Origin: Delphinus delphis
Taxonomy: Eukaryota > Chordata > Mammalia > Artiodactyla > Delphinidae
Direction of reading: 5' to 3'
Assembly (NCBI RefSeq): GCF_949987515.2
Contig: NC_082697.1
Location: 19,351,730-19,415,729 of the forward strand
Length of the DNA: 64,000 bases
The position numbers and the translations under genes are program-made. The notes beneath the pieces are model-generated. The model saw only the letters and a program-made list of their open reading frames with translations, was not told the origin of the DNA and made no database searches. This document shows, piece by piece, positions 24,289 to 37,154 of the stretch. Numbering within the stretch: the first letter of the stretch is position 1; each line of letters starts with the position of its first letter.

Positions 24289-24665
24289 AAAATCAACTGA
24301 AGGGACTTCCATGGTGGTGCAGTGGTTAAGAATCCACCTGCCAATGCAGGGGACATGGGTTTGAGACCTGGTCCGGGAGGATCCCACATGCGGCAGAGCA
24401 ACTAAGCCCATGTGCCACAACTACTGAGCCTGCACTCTAGAGTCTGCGAGCCACAACTATTGAGCTCGCATGCCACAACTACTGAAGCCTGTGCGCCTAG
24501 AGCTCGTGCTCCGCAGCAAGAGAAGCCACCAAAATGAGAAGCCTGTGCACGGCAAGGAAGAGTAGCCCCCACTCACTGCAACTAAAGAAAGCCTGCACAC
24601 AGCAACAAAGACCCAACACAGCCAAAAATAAATAAATAAATTTATTTAAAAAAAATCTACTGAAG
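24289..24665 (+). mobile_element. CHR-type tRNA-derived SINE with target duplication
   Basis: Body 24303-24651. It opens with the tRNA-derived head 'acttccatggtggtgcagtgg' and carries the internal 'gatcccacatgcggcagagca' block. It then has a longer tail of repeated 'ccacaactactga' units and ends in A-rich sequence. Flanking 14-bp copies AAAATCAACTGAAG (24289-24302) and AAAATCTACTGAAG (24652-24665) differ at one base. CHR SINEs are shared by cetaceans, hippos and ruminants. Confidence 0.92.
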
Positions 24666-24779
24666 TTTGTATTTATTTTAATTATGTTTAAAAAGAAGTC
24701 CATTTCACATAACTTTACGAGATTATTGGAATAAAATTGTCCATTATGTTCTTCTAAAATTTCTGCCATGCCTGTATTT

Positions 24780-26500
24780 ATGTCTCTTTATCTTTTTTAA
24801 TCTGTTCATTTGTGCCTTAACATTTTTTATGCTTCATTAGTCCTGACAGACCTTTGTCTACTTTATTGATCATTCAGAAAATTAGTTTTTAGTTCTGTTG
24901 ATCTTGTTTGGTTTTTCTATTTCATTAACTTCTCCTCTGATCATTGATTTCCAACTTCCTACTTTCTTTGGCTTTAATATACCTTTTTTTTCTTAATTGG
25001 TTGTATTGAACACTTAGCCCATTAAGTTTTCTCCTTTCTTTCTTTCTTTTTTCTCTCTCCCTTTCTCTCTCTCTCCCTTCCTTCCTTCTTTCCTTCCTTC
25101 CTTTCTTTCTTTCTTCTTTCTTTCCTTTCTTTCTCCCTCCCTTCCTTCCTCACTCCCTTCCTTCATTCCTTCCTTTCTTCCTTCCTCCCTTCCTTCCTTC
25201 CTAATATTTGTGTTCAAAGCTCTCCATTTGCCTCTAACCCTACTCCAGCTACTTTGCACAGATTTTATCTGTGCTACCTTCATTGTCATTCAATTTAAAT
25301 ATTTTGCAATTTCCATTTTTTATTTCTTCTTTTCCTCTTTTTTAGACCATTAAAACATTTTTACAGATGTATGTGGATTGTTTTAGTTGTTATTTTATCA
25401 TATATTTCTCATTTAATTATACTTTTATCACAGAAAGTGAATTTATAGTACTGGTTATTTTTGGTGTTTTGTGTGTTTTGTTGTAACATATTTTTTGTAA
25501 ATGTCCTATGTGTTTTTGAAATGATTTCTATTCTCCACCTTCCATTTTATCACTTCTCTCTTAGGCTGCATCTGATTCCTCTTTAATCCATTTATTCACT
25601 TTTTAAAAATATCTAATGAACAACTTACTTTTTATGTCCAGAAATTCTAGTTGGTTGTCTTTAAAATTCACTTGTTCTTTTTCATAGGGTTCTGTTATTT
25701 AAAAATTATATCTAATGTATATTAAATTTTGTGTTTAAATATTTACACATTATTTTATTAGTTCTTGGGTTGCTAAGTTTTATTTTTGTTGGGTCATCAG
25801 GACCTTTGGATCTCATGGATCTTTTCTTTGCTGCTTCATTCTTTTTGACATTGAGCTCATCTTCAGAAGGGATGAACTATTCTGTGGAAGTTCTGCATGT
25901 CTTGCCTAGTGAAACTGTTGCTACCATATGATTTCAAGATTGCTTATAATGAGGGTCCTCAGTAGAAAGCTCAGGGATTTTAATGACTGTGAAGCAGTTT
26001 TTAGGTTAGTTTCTGGACCTACTGTTAATGCACTATTCATCTAGTTTAAAGTTGGGCCACATATTTATTCCTGGTGTGAGTTTGGAGTTTTTCTTTTTTT
26101 TGCCAGTGACTTTTCTTTTCCTTGATCCAAAGCGCTAGACATAAGACTAATTTGTTTTGGGCTGATGGACAGAGCATTTATAATCCGTGAGGAGGAGGTG
26201 GGATTTGAATTATAGCTGCTCCACATGCTATTGTCTGGCTGGGCATTAGATCCTCAGCACCCAACTCTTAGAATTCAGGCCTCCTCTAATACCTGAATGT
26301 TGTTACTGAATCACGTTCAGATTATTACTCTGGCATTGATTTCATTTTCCCCTCTTGCACATGGAGATTTCTCTTGGCTTATTTTGGTTTATTCAATTTT
26401 TACCACTTCATCCAGAATTTCTATGGGCTTAAAGTATGAAGTGGACAAAGTATGTGGGTTTAATTGTCATGTTGCAAAAAGTCAGCTTTGGATGTTTCCA
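24780..26500 (-). mobile_element. Old L1, antisense, interrupted
   Basis: 24850-25010 and 25202-25560 read as the reverse complement of old L1 ORF2: 'ttagttctgttgatcttg...tttctatttcattaacttctcctctgatc', then 'tgttcaaagctctccatttgcctctaa'. A pyrimidine tract splits it. The portion after 25560 is less certain and may be another part of the same element. No open frame survives. Confidence 0.55.
25028..25201. repeat. Pyrimidine tract, (CTTT)n/(CTTC)n
   Basis: About 170 bases almost free of purines on the plus strand, with tetranucleotide periodicity that shifts along the tract. The minus-strand frame across it (Lys/Glu/Gly-rich) is an artefact of the repeat. Confidence 0.95.
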
Positions 26501-26518
26501 CAGTAATATTTACTGCAA

Positions 26519-26545
26519 GAAAACAAAACAAAACAAAACAAAAAC
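26519..26545. repeat. (AAAAC)n short tandem repeat
   Basis: About five units of AAAAC. Confidence 0.85.
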
Positions 26546-26999
26546 CATTTTCACTAGAGTTCTAAAGTAAATAAGCTATGACCAATGTGTTGGACCCAGC
26601 TTGTACTGACTTTCCAAGGGCTTATTGTTAAAATTTTAGGAATGTCACCAGCCGGTTTTTAAACAGACTTTGTTTAAAATTAAATTATATAAACTTATAA
26701 TTAAATAAATTATTTTTGAAAACCAGAAGTAATACTCAAGACTCATTACTATCTAATTAGTTTGCTAGATTTTACCATTATCTGTGATCTTGAGATTATT
26801 TATGTCTATTGTTTCTTTACAGTGTAGATATTATATAATGTAATATAATGACATGCTCCTTAACATTTCTTCCCAAGTCTGCATTCAGGGACATCATGTT
26901 CATAGCTTGAAGTCAGCCATGGTGGGATTATGCACCCCAGGAAAATCGGCAAATGCTAAAGTCAGGTCAGAACTCAGGGAATAGAGCATCTAACAGTAT

Positions 27000-27475
27000 C
27001 TTTTGGAAAGAAAGATCAATGATAAAATCAAGGCAATCATAGAATAAATAACAAATATTGAATATAGTCAAAGAATAGTCAACAAATGTATAATAGCAGT
27101 TCCTGAAGAGGAAAAACAAGAAAAAACTTTCCTAAAAATTAAAACATATGGTATATCTTACAATAAAATTTGCAATACAAAATTAAAACTACATATTGAA
27201 AAGGTACAGCACATATCTGGAAAAACTGACTCAGAAGAGCCAACACTAATATTCCAGTAAAATTACTGGACTTGAAAGAAAAATAAACAATCCTTCTGGC
27301 ATCTAGGCAAAAACACAAAGACTTATAGCAAAAATGATATTAGACTGGCATCACACTTTTCAACTGCAATGCTTTATGCCAGAAACAAAGATATGGACTA
27401 ACATATTTAAGACACTCAGGAAAAAAAATGAGCCAAGGATTTTGTATCCATCGAAACTAAATCTCACATGTAAAT
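27000..27475 (+). mobile_element. Old L1/HAL1-like ORF1 remnant, sense
   Basis: The order 'gcaatgctttatgccagaaacaaagatatgg', 'atatttaagacactcaggaaaa', 'aaggattttgtatccatcgaaact' parallels the 3' part of ORF1 in old L1M/HAL1 elements (a block translating near 'ILYPSKL'). No full frame remains. Confidence 0.55.
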
Positions 27476-27479
27476 TATT

Positions 27480-30400
27480 TCACTTTATGTGTCATACTCT
27501 TAATATCTTTCAGCTTGTTTAGGAATAATTTGTCTTTTGTTGTGTGTATGTCCTTTATGTGTATTTGTTTTCTATTGGGAGCTAGTCCTTATGCTTTTTA
27601 AGATCTTGCCCATTTTATGTGAAATTATTACTTCTTTTGAACTTTTAGAGGAAGTCATGGTTCGTTATAGTTTTTCTAACTTCACCAAGCTCCATTTCTG
27701 TTGTGACAAAATATGTCAGCTTGATTTCTAACATCTATCCCTTGGCCCTGTTCATCTCCTCTACTTTTATATGAAACTTGCATTTTTTTCATCTCAATTG
27801 TCCATGCTCTGATCAATGAGGATTCTGTCCCAGAAACTCTTCATCACTGTGCTCATTTGTCTTCAAGGGGAGGTTGGCTAGTTTTGAGAGTTTACAGTGC
27901 CCAGAATTCTTCAGACCTTACCTGCAGACGTTACCTCATACCTCTTAACACTCACTCACTATTGGGTTGGCAAAACCCATAGTTCACTGTACTTTACAGT
28001 GAGTCTCTGGTGGCCATTTTGTTTTTTCTCTTCTCTGCTTTGTCAGATGTTCTATTTCTTTCCTCTGCTTCTTCCCACACTGATGTTGGTACTACTTAGG
28101 TTGTGTAGCTGTCTGTGTTTTGACCAATCCAGTTAAATTTTGTATTGAATGGGGATACCTGGTCATCTGGTTTGGTTATATATGATTGTTAGAGGCTTAG
28201 GTTTTTATTATGTAGCTTTTCTGTCAGGTTTTGTGTGGGATTCACATAGGTTAAAAAATTATGCCACTGTCACCACCAGCTTCTCAGACTTCACTGGGAC
28301 ATCACATTAATTAATTATAAATAATTCCAATAATAGCAATAATTAAATAATATGTAAATACTAATGTTTAACAACATCTATACAATTTGAAAAGACACTT
28401 TAAAATGTTAACGTCTTTATTACATTTCTTAGAAAACTTAGAAGATCACTGTCAACATGATTTTAAAATCTATCTTAAAGTAGGAGCCACTATCATAATT
28501 AATAGTGAAATATTAAAATCACTTTCATCTATAATCAGGAGCATTATAGCTATTTCTGTTGTTGATAAAACTAGTAGTAATATTAAAAGATGTGTTAATT
28601 TCAACTTTAATGAACACAGGAATACAGTTCTATGATTAATTACAAGTTTAACCCCTAATGCCGCCTAATAGTGCGAAATGTAATACATTTGTTCCTCATC
28701 CTCCTCTGGTTTCCTTCAAGCTAAAAAAGTCAGAGAAGAAAGGTGGAGGTGTGCCATTATCAGCTAATAAGGGCTGGGAAATGCCAGAATTTACACTCTA
28801 AGCTTTATTCTAGAAATTCAATTAAAAAAATATTAACTTGTGCCTGATTTGGAGCCCGTTTTGATGTCTGGTTTTGTTCTGGTTCCACAGTTTCAGAAAA
28901 TAGAGACAGTTGTTAAGAGTAGTTGTTTATTTTTATTTCAGGAAATAAAAATAAATAAAAAGGTCATGATGCTCTAGAGCACATTTGCAGAGTTATGTTT
29001 TAAGTACTAAAATAGTTCCAAATGTATCTTAAGGAAAGATTCATTAAGAGCTTAAAATATAAATGTTTTAATAAAGCTAAAGAGTGACTAAAAAAAATTG
29101 TTAGTTCCATATGAGAATCAATGAAGGCAAAACATTTCTTAATTAATATGGGCAAAAATGTTTGACCACTTTTTCTTGCTTCCCCTCACAGGCAGAGGCT
29201 TGGAATGCTGCCTGCTGACATGCCACTCCAAGTGTGTACTCTGATCTGTTGTCAGAATGTTGGCTTACAGGTCAGAGAGAGATTTGCCATTTACTGAAGC
29301 GTACACGGAGTACTTATTCACACAATTTTTTCCACCCCTGTTTCCTTCTGCCAAAATGCCATATCAGAAATAGATGAAAGGACAGAAAATGTTCAACTTG
29401 AGGAACAGAAGACACAAGAAAAGGATAAGAGGGCATGAGCTCTGTATTCAATTAATTGAAAGCTTGTTATGGGGAAAGAAAGTTGTTTGGCATTATTTCA
29501 GACAGAACAACTACCACAAATGGACAAAAGTTATAGAGGAGTGAATTTCAGCTCAAATATTGAGGAAGAGAGCCTCTCTACTTTACAAACTTTGTATGTT
29601 CCACCTTCCTTTCCCACCCAGGTTTATTCCCAGAAGCCTGTTCTTCTTCCATGAAAGAACTCTCCCACAAATTTATATTCTCCTTCCCCTGAAATTTCCC
29701 TTTTAGCAATGGAGGTATTGCCTGCACTAAAGGGATGAATCCATATTTCATTTTAAAGTATGGAGGGCTTTACATCAAAGATAGTATCAAATGCGATGAA
29801 GTCACTTTCATATCAGATTTATTATACCAAGATGTAATTATATTGTACTTGGCTTTATTGTGAGCTAGTGAAAGAAAAAATGACTGAAGGACAAAACTTC
29901 TTCAAAACAAATAGAAGCACCTTGGTCCTAAGAGTCAACCAGACTAATTACTTGTAAGCACAAATAACTTGCCTTCAAGGGTAACCTCAGAGTCAGACTG
30001 GATACAGCTACTGAGGAGGCTTAGGAGGATGGGAGGCCAGGAGCAGATACTGTTTCAATGGGTTCCATCCAGGCATTTGGAGACACGCAATCCTCACTTG
30101 GTCATCTGATCAGTTTGGCTCTAACTCATCTTCAGAATTAAAAAAAAAAAAAAGTACATACATTTTTAAAGCCGTGGATGGATCTCTTTCTTGGGTCAAA
30201 TGTTCTGGCTCTCCACTGCCAGGCATCCTGAAGGGCAGATTCCTCTAATTGGCAGCGCTTCTGCTCAGCTGTCATGTCTCCATGCAGTCTGGGTTGTGGC
30301 CAGGGGAAGTGGAGAGCTGGAAGGTTCTGGTGGAATGGGGTCTCAGAAACTAGGTCAATTCAGCCCAAAATGACATTATTGCTCAAAGATAATGAGGAGT

Positions 30401-30700
30401 CATGGAGCAATTGCCAAAGCTCTTCGTTTGCATTGATGTTGTGGACACATGTCTAGGAAATCGGAGAAGTGTAGGCTGGCTTCAGCACCAACAGAATGCC
30501 TTATCCATAACTTAGACCCTTTCTCTTCTTCATTGGTCTTCTGTGGATCTGCACCTTTGCCCCAGGGTGATAAACTTGGAAACACAGCCTAAGTCTGCGT
30601 TCACGCACCTCCATGGTCCAGATCAATAGGAATTACAGCATTTAGTCTACCTTGTATGTTCAGTCCTTAACAATGCCAGTAGAACCCAGCATTTGTGGAG
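27480..30700. other. AT-rich unclassified sequence
   Basis: No gene or classifiable repeat. A poly(A) run sits at about 30139-30154. The segment near 28650-28900 looks unique rather than repetitive. Confidence 0.35.
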
Positions 30701-30713
30701 GCAATATTTTTTT

Positions 30714-30835
30714 AAGGAAAGAAAGAGAAAGAAAGAAAAAGAAAAAAAGAAAGAGAGGGAGAGGGAAGAAGAGCTTTCCCATGAAAGAGGAAGGAAGGGA
30801 GAGGGAGAAAGGGAGAGGAAGAGAGAGAGGGAAAG
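30714..30835. repeat. Purine tract, (GAAA)n/(GGGA)n
   Basis: About 120 purine-rich bases broken once near 30774-30783. Overlapping Lys/Glu/Arg-rich and Ser/Leu-rich frames on the two strands arise from it. Confidence 0.93.
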
Positions 30836-31164
30836 TGATAGACATAGTCCATTCCACTCAGTGATCTCTAAGGCTGCCTTCTTATCATCCTTTGAATTCC
30901 TCATATTCATTCCTGTTGTAGGAGAGAACAATCCAGAGGAGAGTGTAGGGGGAGAACTGAGATTAGTTAGCATGGATTGATCACTTTTGGTGGAACAAGG
31001 CAGTTCTGTGTAGCCAAAGGGGAGTAGAGAGAAATTAAAAGGTCAAGTTCACTAGCCAAAGTTTTCAGTTGGGTCAAAGAGCTCAGACTGGTTCTCAGTG
31101 TTCAAGAATTAGAAGACCGTGGGAGGTCGAAAGTATAAAGTCAGATCAGCTTGTTGAGAAGGGA

Positions 31165-31305
31165 GCTAAATATAGGCTAGAGTCAGAAAGTCTTGAGTTC
31201 AAAACTGACTCCAATATCTATGGCATGCCAACATTTTGAGCAAGTTACTTTTAATGCCAGTCCTCATTATAAACTGGAGATAAAAAAGAATACCTACACC
31301 GTGAG
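31165..31305 (+). repeat. MIR SINE, sense, partial
   Basis: 'agagtcagaaagtcttgagttcaaaactgactcc' then 'tgagcaagttacttttaatgcc' and 'cattataaactggagataaaa' follow the MIR order. Confidence 0.65.
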
Positions 31306-31309
31306 GTCT

Positions 31310-32060
31310 TTGACTTTTCACATTTCATCCTTTTGTTTGATTTTCTTTCTTCTTTTCTTTCACTGTCTTTTCTTGCCTTTCCTGCCCAGAAACTACTACT
31401 GTTCAGCTTTCAGCTTCATGTTAGCCCACTTATCAGACATCTTTGAATCTAGAAATTATATTACAAGCATGTCTTTACCTAGTCCTCAAGAATATTAAAA
31501 TTTGACTTTTCCTTCTGCTGGACTACAACATGCTGGTCAACATCTCTTTGAGAACAACTAGGACAGCTAGAGTGTTTTTAAAATCTGAAGAACTGCAATG
31601 CAATTCCAGAGAAGAAAGAAACTCAGAGAAGTATAGCTCTCTGAACTACCTGAATAGGTAGCCGTGAGGCTGATAAACAGCTGAGCTTTTTATAGCCTCA
31701 TGGAACTGTAGGAACACAATTTGGAATCCAGGGCTGTCAAGGATAGGAAGCTCCAATAACCCCCCATCATGGTCTGGTTTGGGATTTGGAAGGGCTATAT
31801 CTGGAAGTAAGAGTAAACCATTAAAAAAATAAAGATTCAGTCCTTGTACAGATTAAAGTCTAGCTTTGAATGTTCTCAATGCCTTGAACTAGAGTAATAT
31901 AACTTCAGCAGAAACCCTCTTACATTTCACTGGCCAGAACTGGGACACATGCCAGACCAATCTCAGGCAAAGTGGAACAGGATTTCCATGTTTGGTTTTG
32001 ACAAAATGTGGTTCTGTTTGCAAGAAAGAAGAGTTAATGGCTAATTGTAAGCAACCAATA
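31310..32060. other. Unclassified sequence
   Basis: No supported feature. A 101-codon plus-strand frame at 31193-31498 starts within the MIR and has no known domain. Confidence 0.35.
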
Positions 32061-32064
32061 GATT

Positions 32065-32275
32065 ATGTCATCATCATCATACCAGATATCATTTACAGAT
32101 CTTTACTATATGCCAGGCACTTCTGTAAGCACTCAACATGCAGACCCATTTAATTCTCATAACCACCCTATGAGGGAGTCTCTCTATTTAACAGAAGGGG
32201 AAACTAAGGAACAGGAATGCTAACATACCATAGGTAGGAAGTAGCAGAGGCAAGATTTGAACCCAGGTCATTGCC
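32065..32275 (-). repeat. MIR SINE, antisense, near full length
   Basis: 'actatatgccaggcacttctgtaagcactc', 'aaccaccctatgagggag', 'ggggaaactaaggaacag', 'gcaagatttgaacccagg': complete reverse MIR order. Confidence 0.9.
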
Positions 32276-32277
32276 CT

Positions 32278-32390
32278 GATTTATTAAGCATTCACTATGC
32301 ACTATTAATTATTCTGGATACTGGAAATGTACAATCTCTTTCCTCCAGGAGCTCAGAGTTCAATTATCCAGGAAGAATGAAAAGAAGATG
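32278..32390 (-). repeat. L2 3' end, antisense
   Basis: 'taagcattcactatgcactattaattattctggatactggaaatgtacaatctctttcctccaggagctcagagttca' follows the reverse L2 tail directly after the MIR. Confidence 0.7.
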
Positions 32391-32794
32391 AGCCAATTTA
32401 CTTTAGAAGGGTCTTACCTCATGTTGATGGCCCCACCTTGAAAAAGTAACCCTGTGTGCTTTGAAGCATACATTAAAAGCTTCTCTTGATCTTATGGGAA
32501 TGTTTCCTGATAATTTCCATTGTCCTGACTCCATTGTGGTCAATTTCCACTACATGAGCCCCCATGTCTAAATACCCCCTGGTGTGTTTGCCCAAGAGTT
32601 TTGGGGTGGGGAGAGCTTTCCCATGAAAAAGATACTGCTCCTTGTGCTTTAAGAGCTCTGTCCACCTCTTTGGAAATACTGATAACAGTATAAGTGTGGC
32701 CTTAGGAATGCATATATATTTTTTCTTTCTTACAGTATTGTACTGGGCCGAGATCACTGTAGACTCACATATATATTTTTTTAATTTTAGTTAC

Positions 32795-32921
32795 TAATTT
32801 TTTGAGGACTTGTTTTGTCCCTAATAACCCATTGTGCATTCTATAAAGGTAATTTTATTTAAAACAGTCCTAAGAAGTATGTATTATTTGCTCCATTGCA
32901 CAGATGTAAAAAAAAAAAAAC
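32795..32921 (-). repeat. MIR-like fragment and poly(A) run
   Basis: Weak reverse MIR likeness ('ttgctccattgcacagatg') ending in a 13-base A run at 32909-32921. Confidence 0.35.
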
Positions 32922-32924
32922 TTT

Positions 32925-35900
32925 AGAATGCATCTTATAAAATCTAATATTGCCTCATTATGAGCAGATTAATAAATTATCTAGGTCAGGGATATAAAGG
33001 AGAGGCAGGGTCTTGAAGTTTTAGTATCTACACTAAAGTAGTTTATGTGAACTAATTCCCCAAGAAGCCCTGGGGTAGAGCTTGCCATCTCTAGCTTGGG
33101 GAACACAGTGAAGGCTCCTGGGCTTTAATTGTGATGTAGTTGAGATCTTTTGGAGGGGCACTAATTCAAATCGTTTCTTTAGAGTGGTTATTTACCTTGG
33201 CCTGACTTTTCCATTTTAGCCTCTCTCCACTGAAGAGTCCACTGGGCTGGCTTCAGCCTTAGAGCAGATGCACCAACATGTAGCTCTTCTCTTGGCACGT
33301 GTGTTCTCTACCTCATGGGTTATTTAACTGTGGCTACTCTTTTCATTAATAACTGTTCACACTTCACAGTGGTACTTGTTGAGCTTGGCAAAAGCCATCC
33401 ATTCTACACATTTTTTTGTTTCTGATCCCAGGGCAAATTGTCATATCTGACAATGTTTTTGGTATGGAGCAGCAGCTAGTGAAGAACAATTAATTAAATA
33501 GGCTAAGTTGTTATAGTGGGAACAGGGATAAAAATATTGGTACGCCGCTAACCTTTTGCTTTTGGAAGGATAGTAGCTGGTTGACCCAGATACAATTAAA
33601 TATAAACGGAATGTTGGAAGAAATGGAAATATAGATTCTCCAACAGCTCTCTTCACCCTCAAACAAACATTACCATTAGAGGAAGGAAGACACCTCTAGG
33701 TACAATGTCCCATCTTCAGTGGCTCTCGTTTGTGAACACATCATCGGCACTGTGACCACTTCCCTGCTTCTGGGGAGGCACAGTCAAAGCCAGACTTAGA
33801 TTCATTTTGTCCTCATCCTATTCAGCTACTAGTGCTAGAGGAAGGGCTGGCCCCAGGGAGGGCAGCACAGTTAAGCCTCACACCCTCCATCACAGGGCCA
33901 GCATCACACATTTGCAAGCTTTCAAAGTACCACTTAATAGGACCTTCGAACCAGCTGAAGAGAAAGTGCTGCTAAACTGCTTGGTTGGCAGAGCTGAGTT
34001 TATACAGATGGGAGAGTCAGCAGAGACCACAGAACAGATACCAGTAACCAAGCCCTTTCACGCTTCTGAAAAAAGAGAAAGGAATGGCAGAGGCGGGCCA
34101 AAGCAAACAGGCTTTGGAAAACTTGAAGCTGTGGGCTGGAATTTTCAGCTGTTCCTATTCTCTTCACACTCTTTTTTAGGGAGCTTGCTCCACTCAGAAA
34201 AGCAGAGACTTTCTACATTTACACTTCTTGGGTTCAGCCTCCTACAGAAAAAAGGGGCAGTTCGTTCTCAATCACAAAACAAGCATCGTTTCCAACATCA
34301 TCAGCACAGTTTTCCTAGAGTCTGGGCTTTTTGTGGGGGATTAAAAGGTGCCATTTTTTCCCAGAGAAGTCTATGCTGTTGGGATTCCCTCAGCTTGTCT
34401 TTCTGTGGCTTGCTCTCCATCTTAGTCTTTATTTTCTCTTCTCTCTCTCTCTCTTTCTCTTTTCTACTCTTCCAAGAAAGAAAGCCATTTTCTTTTCCTT
34501 TCCCCAGAGTATGCTGAAACATAAAACTTCCTCACAATCTGCTACCTCACACAAATGCCCTTCAGTTTCATCTAAAGCATTTTGGGTGCTTATCGAAATG
34601 TATTATAAAGTAAACACAGATGTTGTTGCTGCACTGGGGATGTGTGATATTTCTAGTTCCAACTCCAGAAGGACTAAAGACAATATGTGGAGACAAGAAT
34701 TAAAGAGAAGTTTAGCCTAAGTGGCTGTGAAATAGTCAGTAGCCATCCCCAGTGTGGTCACATAGAGTTTATAGAGGGTGGTTCGGAGAAACTTTCCTGT
34801 GGGCTGGCATCAGAGAAGCCAGCAGAATGGCTTCAGCCAGGATGCTCTGTTAGGAAAAGAAAGAAAACTATGTACCCACGAGACAGCCCATACTGTAACC
34901 ATCTTAGCTCTGGATGGGTTGGAAAATGGCTGTCAAATCCTTTTGACTGGTTACCCAGGTCACCCAGCTAGTTTACCAGAATGTGTGGATATGTGTCTGT
35001 GAGGAAAAACTGCAACTGTGTTTAAAAAACAGTTCCATCTGTTCATATGAATTTAAAATGCTTAGATGGAGGGGAAAAAAGAAGAGCAAACACAAGAATC
35101 AGACCCTTGAGGAAATAGATCATCTCAATTCAAGTTGGTAAAAAAGACATACAGATCAGTGAACAAAGAACCCACAGAAATTAGGAAAAACTGCTATAAG
35201 AGGGAGAGGAAAATAGCAGGGGTAGAGTCAATGGATGTGTACCATGAGGACCTTCTCTTGACTATGGGAGACCTCCAATGGCTGGTACTCTGAAATGCGG
35301 GCACGGTTGGTTTTCTGTTTATGAGAAATGAGGTTGAGCCTAAGAAAACTTGTTAGAAAGTACTGGCATCTGGACAGCTTTGGATATAAAGAAGAGAAAA
35401 TCCTTCCTGGAGCTGGCAGAATAAAAAGGTAATAAAAGTCATCTTGGTGTCTGCACCAGGGTAAAGAAGGAGTTCAAAGAGGTACACTTGAATGGACAGT
35501 TTGCTTTCAAAGGTTTGAAAACACTTTGAGAAGCAATCAAACAAGATAATAATATCCACCCTATTTTAATAGACCAAGGTTGAGAGCAGAGGAGCAGAGG
35601 GTATGATTAAGGTAGGATATATGTGAACAATGACATTTCCCAAGAGTTAAGTCTCCATTTGTTATCTCTTGATAAAAAGTGTCTGGTGAGGTATGTGTAG
35701 GTTCCATTGCCAGACAAGGAATGGTAGTGCCAAAGTCAAATAGGGCAGGTGATCCTTGGCCTGGCTCATGCTCTTCTATCTACTAAGGGAAACATAACCT
35801 GGAAAACTTCTATCCGTAGTAAGACGTTCTCAAAAGTCTGTTATTTTGTAATTGACCAAGATCTGGAAAACCAAGCATAATTCATAATTATATCCCCAAC

Positions 35901-36530
35901 TTTTCTTCAACATGGCATCTTGATAAATTAGCTAATATTGCTAAATCTTAGTTTCTCTACAGGAAAGCTGAGAGTATTGTAGAGTATTGTCAAAGTTATT
36001 CAGAATCAAGACAACTGTGCCAAACACAGCTTTCCATGTACCCCCATAAATACAGTAGAGGTTAAGTGACCATGTCCCAGTTGAATGAGAAGAGTGGTGA
36101 GGCAGCCAGGGTTCTGTTGGCTTATCCTCTTAACCAGCCGCTTGCCAGGTGCTGATGTCCTAGGGCTGTCCAGGACAGAGGGTCAACACCGCTGGACTTG
36201 ACCATTCTAAAGCTTTTTATACTACCTTCTTTAACCTCAGATTATTAGAGTTAAACCAAAAGAAGTGAAACTTTTAAATAAATCACATAAAAAGTCTGAA
36301 TCAGTCTTTGACCTTACACTTTTAGGGTAGCTCTCACCTTATCCTGATCTTTTCTAGCTCACAGGTGAGGGGGCTTAGAGGGGAGGTCTGTGGGCTACTG
36401 TCTCTCATTTTCCATCAGTTCTTCCAGTATTACCACCTGCAATCATCACATTATGTAACATATAAACAAAATGCAGAATTTTGGATAGTATTATACAAAC
36501 ACAATATAAAGATAAATACAAATAGGTGGT
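32925..36530. other. Long unclassified stretch, no supported gene
   Basis: About 3.6 kb without a repeat family that I can name. It holds the longest frame outside L1 (33807-34517), which begins at a TTG; its first ATG is at 34008, leaving 169 codons that end in a TC-rich, low-complexity tail. No domain is recognised, so it is not called as a gene. Confidence 0.35.
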
Positions 36531-36534
36531 TTTT

Positions 36535-36675
36535 ATTTATTTACTTCTTCCTCCTTCACTAGAATGCCAGCTCATGAGAACAGTGACATTTTGTCCAGTT
36601 TGTTCACTTCTGTATCTCCAGTATCCAGAATAATGTCTGCATTTAGTAGGTAACTATGGAATGAATGCATGGATA
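36535..36675 (+). repeat. L2 3' end, sense
   Basis: 'cactagaatgccagctcatgagaacagtgacattttgtccagtttgttcacttctgtatctccagtatcc' then 'taggtaactatggaatgaatg' is the L2 3' end. Confidence 0.8.
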
Positions 36676-37154
36676 TCTGATTCTGGTCTCCAGAAAGCCC
36701 ATCATTTATCTTGGTTTTGCTATCTTACAATGTAAGATTCTGTCTGGGGCCATATCTCAATCTTCCGCACACAGTTTTTCATTTTCCTCTCTCTTTTCAA
36801 ACTTCTACTTCTGATTAGCATTGCTCAGGCCAATGGCTGTGGTCTGTCATGCCTTATATGCATATTCAGGGATACTTCCATGGTCAGATGAAGCCTGGGC
36901 TCCCTTAAAAGCCACATGATCTGGTTAACAAGAATTGCATGCAGGTTCTGGACTCAGGCTTGTCTCAAAAAAAGGACTCATATCTGTTGGTAACTTCCTT
37001 CCTGCTCTCCTGCATCCTGCATTATGCCAGACCTTTTCTATTCCTCTGCCTTCTGTCATCCTCTCATTGGTTGCTTTCTTTACTAATAGTTGATGACATT
37101 CCAAGTCAATTTGCATCCCACGTAACATTCTACCTTTAGGGGCCATCTACTCTG

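Noticed and set aside
24303..24375. Possible tRNA gene from tRNA-like head of the SINE
   Set aside because: The similarity is the ancestral tRNA-derived SINE head; the rest continues as SINE body, and no intact cloverleaf is evident.
24497..24769. 90-codon minus-strand frame
   Set aside because: Antisense reading of the CHR-type SINE tail and flanking old L1.
25014..25289. 91-codon minus-strand Lys/Glu/Gly-rich frame
   Set aside because: Translation of the CTTT/CTTC pyrimidine tract, not a protein.
27961..27990. 'attgggttggcaaaaccc' resembling the end of a mariner element
   Set aside because: Only about 20 bases agree and no opposite inverted end or TA duplication was found.
30647..30980. 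Overlapping frames on both strands, Arg/Lys/Glu-rich and Ser/Leu-rich
   Set aside because: Produced by the purine tract at 30714-30835.
35971..35990. Two copies of AGAGTATTGT
   Set aside because: A 10-base tandem duplication of no wider significance.
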